DNA of 64,000 nucleotides from Auricularia sp. M13 (GCA_037042915.1 CM073199.1:1240001-1304000); one strand, 5' to 3'. Shown: positions 20,992-32,788, counted from the stretch's first letter. Notes: a model not told the origin generated them from the sequence alone. Translations and numbers: made by a program.

Positions 20992-22204
20992 TCTTTTGTT
21001 CAATCACGGTGCAAAGGTTGACGATTCAGCAGCGGGCCTAGTGATCGCAGCAGTAGTAGTAGTACAAGCAGTTGATGTAGGATCATTATACAGGAGATAC
21101 TTTCTCTCTTTGAATTGTTTCCAGTTACTCGAACTGTGACAGTCTCCCATCCCACAGTGCATGTAGTCAGTCTCGATTGAGGTCTTCATCCTGGACGATT
21201 CCTCGGTCCCCATCACATAAGCCGAGCCATGAACAGTCAGTCCCGCGCAACAGTACTAGTGCTTATAATGATGCTGATGTGCTCAACGACCAGAGCTTTT
21301 GATCGAGCAACTCCAGATGGTCAGTACGACCTCGTCAAACATGTGAACTCAGTAATATAGTAGTCCCCACTACCCAACACCAACGATCGGCGTAAAATAG
21401 CATGGTGTTGTATTGTACCATTAAGGGGGCACAACCGTATCCGTTCATTTCGAACCACTTCCGATTTATGAAACCGGGCTATTTGGTACAGCGTTCTCAT
21501 CGCCCCTGACGCTGCTCTTCGTCGCGAAGCCGTCGGTACGTCTCTTTTCCCCGCTGCCGCCGCCGCCAGATATGAGCGCCATCTCACTCATGCTGTTTGC
21601 AGGATTGAGTTTACGTCTCAGGCGGCGACGCAGCACTCGCCATCGCCAACCGCGGGCGTCATCGCTGTAACGTCCAACGACGATCCCTCGCGAGAGAGAT
21701 ATTCATCCAGGCCGTCAGCTCCTCCCGCAATTTCCCAGCCATTGTTATCGCACGTGGCTTGCTCTGCAGATGTTGATTGACCCTCGAGCTATCATGCCGC
21801 GCGCTCCCACTGCTGCGCCCGTTGGCCGCGGTATGTCGTCTAGTAACCGCGGCGCCGCCTCTCACTGACGCATCCCAGACGATGCGACAGGCTGGAAAGC
21901 TGCTATTCGACGCTGCGGATGCGTGCTCGACGCCCTGCAGGTCGGCCATGCAGCTCGCCGTCCGCCGTTTGTAGCATTCTCCCCGGTGCTGACAATGTTA
22001 ATGTCGTTCCCATCGCCATGTTGTATCCGCGCGCTACAGAGGACGTGTCTCACAAGACGGATCGCACTCACTGCAGTCGCAGGCGCCTTTCAAAGATCAG
22101 ACTGGGTGTCCACGGGCAGACTCTGCCGCAGGAGACAATCCCCTGGTTTTAGACCTGGGCACAGCCTTGTCTGGTAAAACAACGGCACGGCCGCCATGTC
22201 CTCT
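20992..22204 (+). other. Possible gene remnants, including a signal-peptide-like start
   Basis: An ATG at 21229 opens a hydrophobic N-terminus (ATVLVLIMMLMCSTTRA) resembling a signal peptide, followed by a GTCAGT donor. Downstream, 21605-21780 holds an open Ser/Pro-rich stretch between good splice signals (TTTGCAG, GCTCTGCAG), and 21835-21960 another. I could not chain these pieces in one frame, so this may be a decayed or mis-modelled multi-exon gene. Confidence 0.25.
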
Positions 22205-23390
22205 TGCTCGCCGTTGCCGGTCGGCGGACCGTCTTCACGCTGTACGTGAAATGGTGCCCAAGACGTCCGACAAATTTCTCATGCTGTGCATGGGCGAGAA
22301 GGGCGTCCGAGTCGCAAAAAGCGGCGTCCCGCAGCATTACAAGGGCAGCACCTTCCACCGGCGAATCCCAGGGCGAATCCCAGATTGATATACTGACCAT
22401 TATTTATCTTAGAGTCATCAAATCATTCAATTGCCAGCGCGGTGACTTCACCGCGCACAACAGGACCAGCGGCGAGTCGATCTACGACGAAACGTTCGCG
22501 GATGAGGTGTTCGCCGCGGCCCACGACGGGTCGTTCCTCGGCTCTCGACGCCGCACGTGCACGGCAAGCACGTCGTCTTCGGCGCTGTCGCGCGTGGCAA
22601 GAGCGTCGTGCGCGCGATCGAGCACGTCGCCACCGGCGCGAAGTCAAACGATCGCCCCACCGAGCCCGTCGTCATCGCCGACTGCGGTGCGATCGACTCC
22701 TTACCCGTGCTGGGGAACGCGGACGGCGACTACGAGGACTTGTCTCTAGACGGCCACCGCGACGCTGACCCCGCGGTCGCACTCGCCATCGTCACGGACA
22801 TCCACGCGCGAGGCGCAGCGTCGTTCAAGGCGGATGACGTCCCTGAGGCGCTCGCGCAGCTTGAGAGTTCGTCTTGATCGTTTTTAAATACGCGTTGCTG
22901 ACTCACAGCAGAAGCCCCGCGATACCTCGATTACTGCCCGCTCTCGAACAATTCGCCCGAGCAAGAATCTCTCAAGTCAGATTGCCGTGCTCTACGTCCC
23001 GTTGTTGTCAAAAGTCGCCGTCTGCGCCGGCAAGCTGAACAACTACGCCTCTGCCGCGCGCGTGGTCTTGCGCGCCCTGTTTGATTTCGACGACGACAAT
23101 GCGCCGATGCAGCCCGCGGACAAAGGCAAGCTGCTATGCCACCGCCAGCGCCAGGATGAAGGAAGATGATACTGAGAAGGATTTGATCGCCGCCAGCGCG
23201 CTCGTCAAGGACAAGGCGATCTAGGACGAGCTGCAGAAGGTGCGTCTGGGCCTTCATATTAGACTGATGATTCCCGGATCTGACGCGCAATATGCTTTCA
23301 GGTCTGCGAGCGTCGTCGCATATGAAAGGAGAAGCTGGGTTCAAGAAGCTCTTCTCGTCGGTCAGGCTGGACCGTCGGCGGCAGCATCTG
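22205..23390 (+). pseudogene. Cyclophilin-40-type peptidyl-prolyl isomerase, decayed
   Basis: Cyp40 proteins (yeast Cpr6/Cpr7, human PPID) join a cyclophilin domain to TPR repeats that bind Hsp90. In order I read: RRTVFTLY (frame 1), then after a frameshift near 22246 [18 protein letters not shown] and HYKGSTFHR; an intron-like gap 22361-22412 with a GC donor; [16 protein letters not shown] and [11 protein letters not shown]; then a jump to [18 protein letters not shown] and [12 protein letters not shown]. The piece between (normally MANAGPGTNGSQFFIT) is missing, so essential active-site residues are gone. TPR-region remnants follow in at least three frames (APRYLDYCPLSNNSPE; LYVPLLSKVAVCAG; EDDTEKDLIAASALV), with an in-frame TAG at about 23221. 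This is a dead copy made by DNA duplication, since an intron trace remains; a functional gene should lie elsewhere in the genome. Confidence 0.8.
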
Positions 23391-24005
23391 TGAGGTGTGC
23401 GACTCGAGCCGCTGTAAATACACGCGTTCGTTGCAAGCGCCCAAGTTCTGGCTTATCACGATCGCAACACACAAACACCGAAACCCAAATTACTTACGAT
23501 TGATTATTGGTCCGCTTCTCACAGCGTGCCCGCTGTGAGGCATGCCTCGATGAGCACGCTATCAGCCGCTCTTGATCTTGGAAAAATGTCAGTAGTGTGA
23601 AGAAAATGGAAAAATGCGGCGAGCATGCCATGCGATATAACGAGCAACAAAATTGACGATGTGCGATGCGCAGGTGCCGGTTTGCACGCTGAAGCCGACG
23701 GCTATGAGGGCGCCAAGCTGTTGCGCGACGATGGGATGCGCGTGGTCGATCGCGCGGAGACAGCGACGGCGAGAATGGACTATCGTCGTCGATGGGAAAG
23801 ACGAGTAGCTGGCGGAGAGGGGATGATACGACTCCGGCATGTTGCGTAGCGAGGGCGCGAAGTCTGGAGGCTGCGTCAGCGTCGCCCAAGACGATGACGA
23901 AAGGAAAAATGTGCTCACCACGGACTGCTCGTTGCTGTAGCTGTGACGCGTGCAGGTGGACGACTTGGCGTCTCCGCTGGGGAGCCAGATGGCATCGCTT
24001 CGTAT
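23391..24005. other. No gene seen
   Basis: Decayed sequence between the dead Cyp40 gene and the MITE. A long minus-strand frame here reads straight through the MITE and is not credible. Confidence 0.4.
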
Positions 24006-24601
24006 TAGTGTAGCCGGAGTCCGGTTCGCGAACCTTCCGAACCCCGAACCAAACCCGAACCGAACCGAGGTTCGGGGTGGTTCAGGTTCAGGTTCAGCAG
24101 CTGGCCGAACCTCGTCCGAACCCTGTTCGAACCGAACCGAACCCCCGAACCTGATCACACTTGAGTATGGCTTTGTGTGTTGATCGTGTGCATCTGGGAC
24201 ATGAGATGACCTGGGACAGTTTATACAATGCATGTTGCCCCTAACCCAGGGTCCTCGGCTGATCTCCAGAGCTGCTTGGGAGGTGCTGGGTAGCAATCAA
24301 GATGATGTAATCTATTCCCACAAGCTGATATGCTAGACACCAGACTTGAGATCAGCATTTCAGGGGCTTAATAACAGTGATATTGATCAATATAACATTA
24401 TAGACACTGAGTACTACACCTATGTACACTGAGGGGTGTTCAAGACAACGTTATCTATATCTACACAGTGTTCGAGGTGCGAACCCCGAACCGAACCCGA
24501 ACCGAACCTCGGGTTCGGGTTTGATGGTTCGGGAGGAGGTTCGGTTCAAGGTTCGGAAAAAAGGCTCCCGAACCGAACCAAACCGAACATCGGCTACACT
24601 A
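24006..24601. mobile_element. hAT-type MITE, 596 bp, with perfect 8-bp target duplication
   Basis: Ends are perfect 11-base inverted repeats TAGTGTAGCCG / CGGCTACACTA (24006-24016 and 24591-24601). The flanks carry an exact eight-base duplication CTTCGTAT (23998-24005 and 24602-24609). An 8-bp duplication and TAG...CTA ends are typical of the hAT superfamily. Both subterminal regions (about 24018-24150 and 24476-24590) are packed with GGTTCG / CCGAAC motifs in both orientations, likely transposase-binding repeats. The interior is non-coding, so the element is non-autonomous. The perfect duplication suggests recent insertion. Confidence 0.85.
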
Positions 24602-24927
24602 CTTCGTATAGCCTTCGCCCACCGTGAACTCAGGACATGCGCGTTCGATTTTTCGGCTTGCATAGCCGCAAAACAAGAACATTGTCGCGTTATTGTTGTA
24701 TGCCTCGCAGTGCAGCTCGGTACGTGGGCGGACGAACCGCTCTGTTTGCGTCGCTGTCAAGGCTGACACCCACCAAACAGAGCGGTCCTCTCTTCCGCAC
24801 GCCCATGTCCGCCGTCCAGCGCACTATCTTGCAGCAGCCCACGCTTGTCACAGCAGCAACCCCCACTGGGCATGGTCACCACGGCGCCATCCACCATCCA
24901 GCAACAGCGGTTGCATACCACGACGGC

Positions 24928-25245
24928 TGTCACGGTAGAGCGCTCGTCACTCGCCGAGACCGACGCCCAAAGGAGGAGAGAGGGACGAGGAAGAACGGAC
25001 AAGCGGTACAATTGACCAGACCAAACCTAGGGTACACGCATCTACACCCCACAACCTATATACCCATCTCCAGAGACCGATGATCCGATCCAGGGTGATC
25101 CCGGGGACAGTGAGCGCATCCCCCATCATCTCCTAGGGCGCCAACGCCCCTCCAGACCTCCGGTCGAGCATGGTCCAAGGCGGGGCTAAGGTGTCGAGAT
25201 ATACCATACACACCAAGGACACGGACCGAGGAGGAGGGCGTTACA
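24928..25245 (-). mobile_element. Possible solo LTR
   Basis: Read on the minus strand, the segment starts TGTAACGCCCTCC, contains GGTATATAGG roughly 180 bases in, then a CT-rich stretch, and can be ended at TGACA. That layout (TG...CA, internal TATA, pyrimidine-rich U5) is LTR-like. The five-base flanks (GCCCG and GCCGT) do not match, so no target duplication supports it, and no internal domain is present. Confidence 0.3.
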
Positions 25246-26615
25246 CGGGCGCATAGGGATGGCGTCAAGCCGCTGCGATCGAAAGCCGAGAGTCCGAGGA
25301 TGTAGCCAAGCTTGTACCAGGCGAGAGTAATCTCACCACTATCCGTCTGAGAGAGAGAGCACCCGTGGGAGGCCCAATAGAGGCGTGTCTGAGCCTACGG
25401 GGCTGCACAGGGTGACCAGCCAAGCCCGTCCGAGGTCCGAAGGGGGGCCTAGAGTCTGTCCCGAGCGTCCCAGCGCGCGTACCCGACGCATACAGCGAGG
25501 TGAGAGCAGCCGAACCATGGTCCAAGGGTAGGAAACCTCCACCGAGCCAAATTGGGGTATGCGCCAAGGTCGTCTCACCCCATAGACCGATAGAGAGCGG
25601 CGCATAGATCGTATCCTGAGCCGTTCAGCCCGAGGTCTACAACCCTGACCGAGTCTCAGTCCGAGGGTAAACAGTACGCCGACTGTATGCAGCAGCGACC
25701 GAACGCTCGGCAAAGCGGCGTAAAATCCGCGGACGAACGGACAGAGCTTGCGGAGACCGTGAAGACCGTAACAACGGCTTTCTCGGTGACGTCGAACGCA
25801 ATGCGCCGCGTGAGCCACCAGCAGCGTACGATCTGCTCCATCGCCTGCGACGGCGAGTTCCCCTTGTACAAGGTCCTCTCGCACAAGGGTCGTTAGGCCC
25901 TGCGCCAGTCGGTAGTGTGGGCGTTGCCCGATTCGAACACGCCGTAACCGCTACGACCTATCTCCCCGTGGGCCACGAGGTAATTTAAACTATTCATGTG
26001 CTAGATTTCTTCTGATCGCGGCGCTGGAGACGGCTGGTATTCAGATCGCGCACATCGGGCGGCCTTATTGTGGCTTCCTGCTCGTTCTATTCAGTCTGCT
26101 CATCGCGCTTGCTCTCGCTGCGGTCGTATACTTCGCCGTCAGAAACTGCGGCGCCGCGGTGACGGGCCTGCTTGCTGTGGTCGATATTATAGCTGTTGCT
26201 CACCGCGAGCTCGAGAGGATGGGCGCTCAGTGATACAACGACACCGAATCACGCCCTAATGTTGGATATTACTTCTTGATTTTTTTCTTTAATCTGCTAT
26301 CCCGTTAACCAGCCGGCATCGTCCATGGATTAGTTTCTTCCTTTCAACACTCGGTCATTGCCGTCGTGATGGTTGCCCACGTGATTACAATCTCATTCCG
26401 TACGCAGAAATTCAAGCCAACCTTGCTGTCTCAATGTCATATGAAGTTTTGTCTGATTTTTCTCTCGGTGTAAACTTTGCGCTTGCCTTTCTTTCAATGA
26501 CTTTCGTTCTATGGGAGTTGAGTATGATTACGTGATCACGTGCTCAAACGCACCGGCTCGGGATGGTCGCGCCGCAAACGCCGTCTTTCAGGTCGCCGTC
26601 ATCGATGATCTCAGA
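25246..26615. other. Mostly unassigned; one hydrophobic exon-like stretch
   Basis: 26042-26233 on the plus strand encodes a protein-like membrane segment (FLLVLFSLLIALALAAVVYF, then AVTGLLAVVDIIAVAH) ending at a stop, with a TTCAG-like acceptor context before it. No upstream exon could be joined. 25246-25640 is repetitive-looking and may belong with the LTR-like piece. Confidence 0.25.
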
Positions 26616-28747
26616 CTAGTAATCGAATTGCCAAAGAAAATGTCTATATAGTACGCCGTTTCTTCGACACGGGCCCCGGTAATTCAATGTCTTCTGAAGC
26701 TTGTCATCAGCATCAGCAATTGTCCCGTGTGCAGCAGGAAAGAAATTACTGACCGCGATCTTTCCATCCGTCCGACCCACGCCCCTTGTCATACGCTCCC
26801 ACGATTTTTCGCGTATGCCCGGCCTCGACATGCAATGACGAATGGTACGCTGTCTTTTTGAACGCATAAGCTCTCTTGTCGCGCACTTCTCGCACTCTCC
26901 GCTCCGCCTCCTCGTGGACCAACTGCTCGACCAATCCCATTTAGGTTCGTCTCAACTGGCCACGGTGCAATGTCCAGTACCAGCGTCTCTGGATCGGCCA
27001 GTCTGTTGGCGAATAGAGGAAGCCACTCGAGGATAAATATCTCGACCAATTGTAGCCAGGCGCACCTTTGTTCGTGATAGTCTTGTCTCGTTAACCCATC
27101 CTGCGTCTTCTGCAGGCCGGATAGTGATAGTATGATATGGTTGCTTATGTCCGCCGCGTCATACTCAGTATAAAATATGTTCTTCAGCGCGTTGCGCCTG
27201 TAATGCCGACGAATGGCTATTGGTAAGCGAGTCGGGTTCGTCCTGCAGAGGCTAACCATGTCGGGCTCGTGTGCGTTGACTAGACCGAGCTTGTTCTGAA
27301 GCACCACCGAGACCACCTGTCGCTGAGTGGCGCTGCGGTACACAAATGCGATGCGGGCAGCGTCCTGCGCGAGCTCGAGGAACTGCTTCGAATCGGGCGC
27401 TACCCGCCCAGCGCCGTCCTTCTCGAATATACGCCTTGGGTCAAAGTCTTCCCAGGCTGACCCCTTCCAGTATGGCTGCCCGAACCGCCCGAGTGGCGCA
27501 GCCAGCCAGCGCCCGTTTTCCTGCCAGAGTGAAAGCATATAGCTGAACCGGAGTCCGTATTGCACGACCGCAGTTTGTTCAAACAGTTCCTGCCTCGCAA
27601 GTTGCTGGGCGGCCGATGAAGGCTCATCGGCCTGCTGTAAGTTTATGCGAGCATTCATCCTGCGGCGTAAAGCATCGGCGCCAGCGACAATGTCCATATT
27701 CGCCGGCGCATCGCCGCTGGCGTCCGTATCGTCGTCAAACGCGCACGGCGTGTCCATGCCTTCATCGCGCTCGTCATAAACGGTGTATATGTCGCCCGCA
27801 GAACCGTTGTCGTTTGGAAAAGGCTCGCGGTCAGCAGAAGAGGGCCGCGTGGGCGCCCGAGTTGACGAGTGCGGAGACTCCTCGTCGCTGATGTCTGACA
27901 ACCCGTCCAGACGCCAGTTGTCCTTGGCGCGGTCAGGATTGTTGCGCTTCCAGTACTTCCTCTTGATGTGTTCGTTCAGATTGACGTCGAACTACCCGTA
28001 ATCCGTCAGTGTTGTAATACATGTAGCAATATAGCACGAAAGACGTACATGATCCGGCCCACGCCTCTTGTAAATATGAAACTGAGCCTGCGCCTCGGCA
28101 AGCGCCCACTGGAGGTCGTCGATCTGCTTCTCCTTCTCGCGAACGAGGGTTTTCAGACACAGAAAATCATGTCCCTGCTCGTCGGGTACGGTCTTGATGA
28201 ACTCGAGTCGTGGGCGTATGCGCCTCGTCACGGGCGCATCGTGGTGCGGACTCGCGGGACGACGCTGCCCAGCAGAGTAGCCGTGCCGCGCTGAATCAGC
28301 CTGCCGCGGGCCTGTGGGCGGCGCGGCGTAGCGTGGTGCGTGAGGCGCACTTGGTACGTTGGCAACATGGTCGGCGCTAGACTCTCGTAATGCGCGAGGG
28401 GCAGTGGGGGGAGCTCCTCGTAGAGCACGCGGCTCAGTGGGAGGTGCGCGGGCGGGTAATTGGTCGGCTCGACCAGCTGGTGTGGTTGCGTCGCCCGTTC
28501 GTACACGCGGCGACCGCACAGCGGCGCGAGCGTTCGAACCACGCACGTCGGCAGACTCGGTCGGTAGCCTACCGCGGCACGCGGCCTGCAGCGACTGATC
28601 ACCACTGGCACTCGGTACCGGTGGCGTCATGTGCGGTAAAGGCGACTTGGTCGCATTTTCATCCAGTTCTCCATCCTCCAGCTCGCCTTCCTCACGTTCC
28701 TCCATTGGATGATATGCTCCTTCTTTTTTCTCGTTTTCGTACCCCAT
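26616..28747 (-). CDS. Large unidentified protein, 3' end probably disrupted
   Basis: Exon 1 (28747-28049, 233 codons) and exon 2 (from 27991) are joined by a 57-base intron (GTACGT...GGGTAG) in phase 0. The N-terminus has an acidic patch (EEREEGELEDGELDENATK), a Pro/Arg-rich disordered stretch, then a coiled coil (LKTLVREKEKQIDDLQWALA). Exon 2 begins FDVNLNEHIKRKYWKR and holds a long mixed helical region. Near 26945 the sensible frame shifts: GLVEQLVHEEAERRVREVRD and YHSSLHVEAGHTRKIVGAYD lie in another frame (to 26746), and a third continues to 26616. Read without shifts the protein ends at 26789 (633 residues). I take this as a gene with one or two small indels near its 3' end, or with an unmodelled intron. 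Start at 28747 avoids the TAGG microsatellite. No function is known to me. Confidence 0.5.
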
Positions 28748-28776
28748 CGTCGGTGTAAGTCGTGGGCAGCGGAGAA

Positions 28777-28801
28777 GGTAGGTAGGTAGGTAGGTAGGTA
28801 G
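28777..28801. repeat. (TAGG)n microsatellite
   Basis: About six GGTA units, 30 bases upstream of the chosen start of the large gene. The same motif recurs at 58182-58201. Confidence 0.9.
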
Positions 28802-31096
28802 ATTCGGAGCTGACAGAGTGCGCGAGGCACCAGCGGCTAGCGGGCGCTTCATCAAGTCTCAGAAGAGCTGAGCGTTCTGCTACAGTGCGCATTGAGACAT
28901 GGATCTTTGTTCCTGTAGCTGAGGTTTTTGGTCAGGATTTGAGAAAGTGAGACAGGAAAGTGGGACAAAAATTACTTGGTAGATGGAGACAGACTGAGGA
29001 GTGCTTCTTCACAAGAGCAACACGTCAAAGTGCGGAGAATCGTCGTTATTCATGATGCAGGCCCGAGCTAGGAAATATCACGCTGGGTCAGCGTGAGTCT
29101 CCTTCGCAGACTTTGACTGACGTTCGGAAATTTCGTTAAAAGGTTAAAAGCAGGTTCTGGAATCGAACGTGTGGTGAGACCCCTGAATATTCTCTCTCAC
29201 AACTCCCAACATGCGAAAATTGGGACTTCACGAGAAGAAGTGCTTTAGCGGTGAATAGCACATCCGTCCGATCTACCAAATGACTGCTCAAATTTCTCCA
29301 CGATCTTATGCCCCGTAGTTTGAGCAGTGCGCAATTAGTGGGCTTCCTGATGTCTTGCTTCAGCTGAAACGGTGTCTCGAAGAAGAAAAATAACGCAATC
29401 ATGAGCGTTTGCCCCACGCACCGTGAAAAAAGCCACCCAAGGACGCGTAAATGACTGTCGCTTTCTATGCGTCGAGGTCCGCTGCGAAACCTGGAATCTT
29501 CCCGCGAAGCACAGTACTGGAAACTTCAGACATAAGATTGTCGCATATATAACTGTTAAGTAACTTGTGATTGTGCGATATGCACGACCCATGATTCCAG
29601 GTCATCGCGGAAAGACTAGTCCTTCACACTGCGTGGAAGATACCTGCATCACCGGACGTTATGCCGTGACTCTATGGGTAAGAGGGCGTCAATACCACAG
29701 GCGAGGGTGACAGTATAGTATTCTGATAAGGTGTAGTGGTATCGCGACCATGAGCTCGCAAGACAATGAATGGTGACTTCTGCAGGTAGTTCTAGCTACG
29801 AATAATGACACGACTTCGTACAGCTGGAGTGCTCCATTGCGCTATGAAAAGCTAGTAGAGCATACATGTCTTGGCTATATACAGGGAGCAGGGAGCGCGG
29901 GTCGATAAGCCGCGCACTACGCGTTTGCACTTCGCCTATGATGCGTTTGCACTTCGTCGATAATGCGTTAGCGCTTCGGTATTTTTGACAAAGGCTACTT
30001 GGTAGCTTATGTAGGGAGAGTATTTGAGGTCTCCCGCCATTCTTCGCAGGAAAGGAGCTGTACAGAACAGCACCAGACCGCGTGCTGTCAACACACCAGT
30101 GTGCGACTCGCTATCTCACATGCCGTGCTTGCCGGGGCATGCTATCAGGTGGGGGTGGGAGTGGAGTACGGCTACTTGGTAGCTTAAGGAAAACGTCTCG
30201 TCTCGTGTGCAAAGGACATACATAGCGCGTGGAGTGGGAGAGAGTCGGTGCGAGCGCGAGCATCAAGTCCGAGTCGGAGCCAACGGACCCAAATGGCTGA
30301 CTCCGACCTCTGCAAGCTACTTGCTCGACCTGCACGCTGCGCACGCTTCATCGGAACACACAGGCAAAGACAGCAGGTTCTGTCTGCGGCTTCCTTGTCC
30401 AATGGAGGAGGAATTATACGGACCTTTGTGCTGGGTACCGACCCAACGACGCGACCAAGTCGCCGTACTACTTAGTAGCCAACTGTGAGCGCCTACGCCG
30501 GCATCAGCTATCGACGTAAGGGGTGCGGAGGCCGCGGAGCAGGGCTCCGGCCTGCTGACTAGCTGGCTCGCTGTGAGCAGCGTGAGTGGGAAGAGTCCAG
30601 GTTTGTTCGGCTTCAGCTTGACTTCGGGTCCCGAGAGCAAAGACAGCATTTGCCGTTTTGTCGGGATACCTCTCGGAATACACGTCCTTCCTTCCTTCCA
30701 GCACAGCTCTGCACCCTTGTCGCCTCCAGCATATTGCTGGTGCAGGGTGTTGCGCTTGCGTTGTCCTCAAATTACGTCGTTAGGTGGGCGCTACCTGTGC
30801 GCAGGAGATCGTGCTGATGGACACGAAGCTACTTGGGCTCATGTGCAGAATTCCGCCGCTGAGAACAGTCGTCGCCAGGTTCGTACATCCACCGAATTTT
30901 ATTTGCAAAAAATGAAGCGTAGCCTTTGCGTCACTTCACGAAGTGTCCCGTCGAGCATACGTTGCTCCAAGCAGGTAGACCGTGTATGCGAGTTAGCTGC
31001 GAATCGGCTGACAATTTTAATCCTCATATTTAGATCGTTTGGCGGACTAGGACTTGCGCGGAACTACAATTGATCACCCGGTCCGCTGCTCGATAT
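28802..31096. other. Long non-genic stretch with small repeats
   Basis: No supportable gene. Three tandem units of GCGTTTGCACTTCG type lie at 29921, 29943 and 29964 (period 21-22). A 17-base direct repeat GGCTACTTGGTAGCTTA occurs at 29993-30009 and 30170-30186. The remainder has only short frames. Confidence 0.45.
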
Positions 31097-32177
31097 TCAG
31101 CAAGTGTACAGTGATCGAACCAAAGATGAAGTTAACAATGCCGCTTCCAGCGGAAGCCGCCTCCTGCGCCGTGACTGGGATAAGAAATACGATGCTGCCA
31201 GTGTTTGATACGCACAAGGAGTTGCGTCGCCGTCGCGCGACCAGCAGCAGGCTTTGCAGCAGCAGACGAGTTCCGTTCAACCGGCATTGTACTGCGTCCT
31301 GCCTATCGCACGCGATACTTAGTGAGGATGTGCATGGACAACGAAGAGATGACATGCATACCAATGGATGTAGAGGTGATGCGCTAGCGGGGATAGGGCC
31401 GTGTCGGTGGTTGATTTCTGCGTCACGATCCGGGTTGACTGGATTCGGTGGTACCTGAGCTGTGTAAGAGAGAGTACGCCGAGAATAGGTGCTTACATGG
31501 GCAGCATCGCGCTCGCGCCGCGTGCTGGTGCTCCCCATCGTGCTTGCAGAGCCATCTCCCTGTTGAATTGTTAGTCACGACGTGCGGCCATGGATAGAGA
31601 AATCCGATTGCCTCGTGCAGCTGGGACAGAAGTCGGACAAGATCTGGCTGGAGGATTCAGACGTTGAAACTTTTACTGCGGGAAGGCGTATAGAGGCTTA
31701 CAAAGAGAAGGGCACCGTTCCCCTCGCGCAAAAAGCGTATGAGTGACATGGTTGTAAACCCGTTCATGATACGCGGGTCAAAAGGTCGATTCTTGTTTGA
31801 TTTGAGATATGCAAGCCAAAGTCGTGCGTCGTCCATGCCGACGCGGGGAAACGTATTCCGTATGAAGGCGAGTGCAGCGTCGTTGCCTCGTTCTTCGGCG
31901 CAGCGCAGGACCTGGCGACCAAAGGCCTCATATGGCCAGGGTCCTCGAGGCCGCATGGTCGAGTCGTCATTCGACTCGGAGCTGCGCGGAGGGCTCTGAT
32001 ATTGACATGAGACGGGGGCAAAATCAAACGTATCACGTGACATACCGAAGGCTCAGGGTCATGATCATCATCGACAGCGAAAGATTCTTCCATGGAAAGC
32101 GCCGGTTTGAGCGGGTCGCACAGAAAACCGGGAGGCATCGGCGTCTGAGCATTTATGGGGTCGCGGCTTAGAAGCAT
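31097..32177 (-). CDS. Unidentified protein C2 (paralogue of C1)
   Basis: Five exons join in phase 0: 32177-32046, 31995-31702, 31559-31362, 31302-31216 and 31174-31097, giving 262 residues. Exons 1-2 are near-identical to C1, while exons 3-5 are diverged: C2 has 66 codons in exon 3 against 60 in C1, and a longer tail. Both keep aligned motifs (QVPPN, ASPLHPL, ATQLL / SPAQLL) and every splice site. The abrupt change in identity falls at the exon 2 donor. The gene is divergent to B2. Function unknown. Confidence 0.6.
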
Positions 32178-32779
32178 ACCATGGTCAGCGCGCAACACAG
32201 GAGGCAGCGCAATCAAGGTTGCCGGCTTTAACCGACTGCCTGGTGAGCGCAGTCGCTGTGGTGCGCGCTGCCGCTACAAGGGCGTGCAGAACACTTCACG
32301 ATCACCTCTGGGCTATAAGAATGGGGGACAGTGCTGGATCTTCCGGCCAATTAGCCAGCTCGAGTGGCAGCGATGGCCAAGTCCGCAACAGCACCCCGCA
32401 CACGCCGCGCCAGACCGATTGTGCGTCTGCCTGGCGACGTTTACGAAATTTGCTGATTGAAGGAACTATGTAGTCTTCGCCAGCGCCTAAGAGGCAGAAC
32501 CGAGCGGCCCGCGTCAAATTCGCCGTGCCAGCGCTGGTCCCGGTGCCGACTCCAGAACCTCAAGCACATGTCCTGGAGCCTTCCGAAGCGACGCACAGCG
32601 TCCTGGGATCAGAGGTCAGTGGCATCCCGCCATTTTTAAGCCATCACTCACCCATATACCCACAGTCGGAGGCCGAGTCTGTTCAGGGTGGCCCGCCGCC
32701 GAGCGCCTCTGTCGTCAGCGAATCAGCCCGCCACGACACCCCTGACGAGACCGAGCGAGCTGCCACTGATGCACAGGAT
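31702..32779. repeat. Inverted duplication arm, near-identical to 19356-20446
   Basis: Partner of the arm at 19356-20446, with opposite orientation. Its right edge cuts gene B in exon 3. Confidence 0.8.
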
Positions 32780-32788
32780 GCCTCGTGA
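32373..32788 (+). pseudogene. Truncated copy B2 of gene B
   Basis: Exons 32373-32420, 32474-32614 and 32666-32788 correspond to the first three exons of B1, but homology ends inside exon 3 at about 32779 and a stop follows, giving 103 residues instead of about 258. Exon 1 reads from ATG as MAKSATAPRTRRARPI in frame with exon 2 and has a consensus GTGCGT donor. It therefore looks more intact at its 5' end than B1, which has a one-base deletion and a damaged donor. A TATAAG motif lies about 58 bases before this ATG. The truncation makes it a probable pseudogene, though a short protein could be made. Confidence 0.55.

Noticed and set aside
23589-24296. A 235-codon minus-strand frame
   Set aside because: It runs straight through the left half of the hAT MITE, so the middle is transposon sequence.
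24928-25245. Firm call of a solo LTR
   Set aside because: The five-base flanks differ and no second copy is in the window; kept only as a low-confidence feature.
29150-29175. Reverse-strand GTTCGATTCC as a tRNA T-arm
   Set aside because: The flanking bases do not pair into a 5-bp stem and no A box is found upstream.
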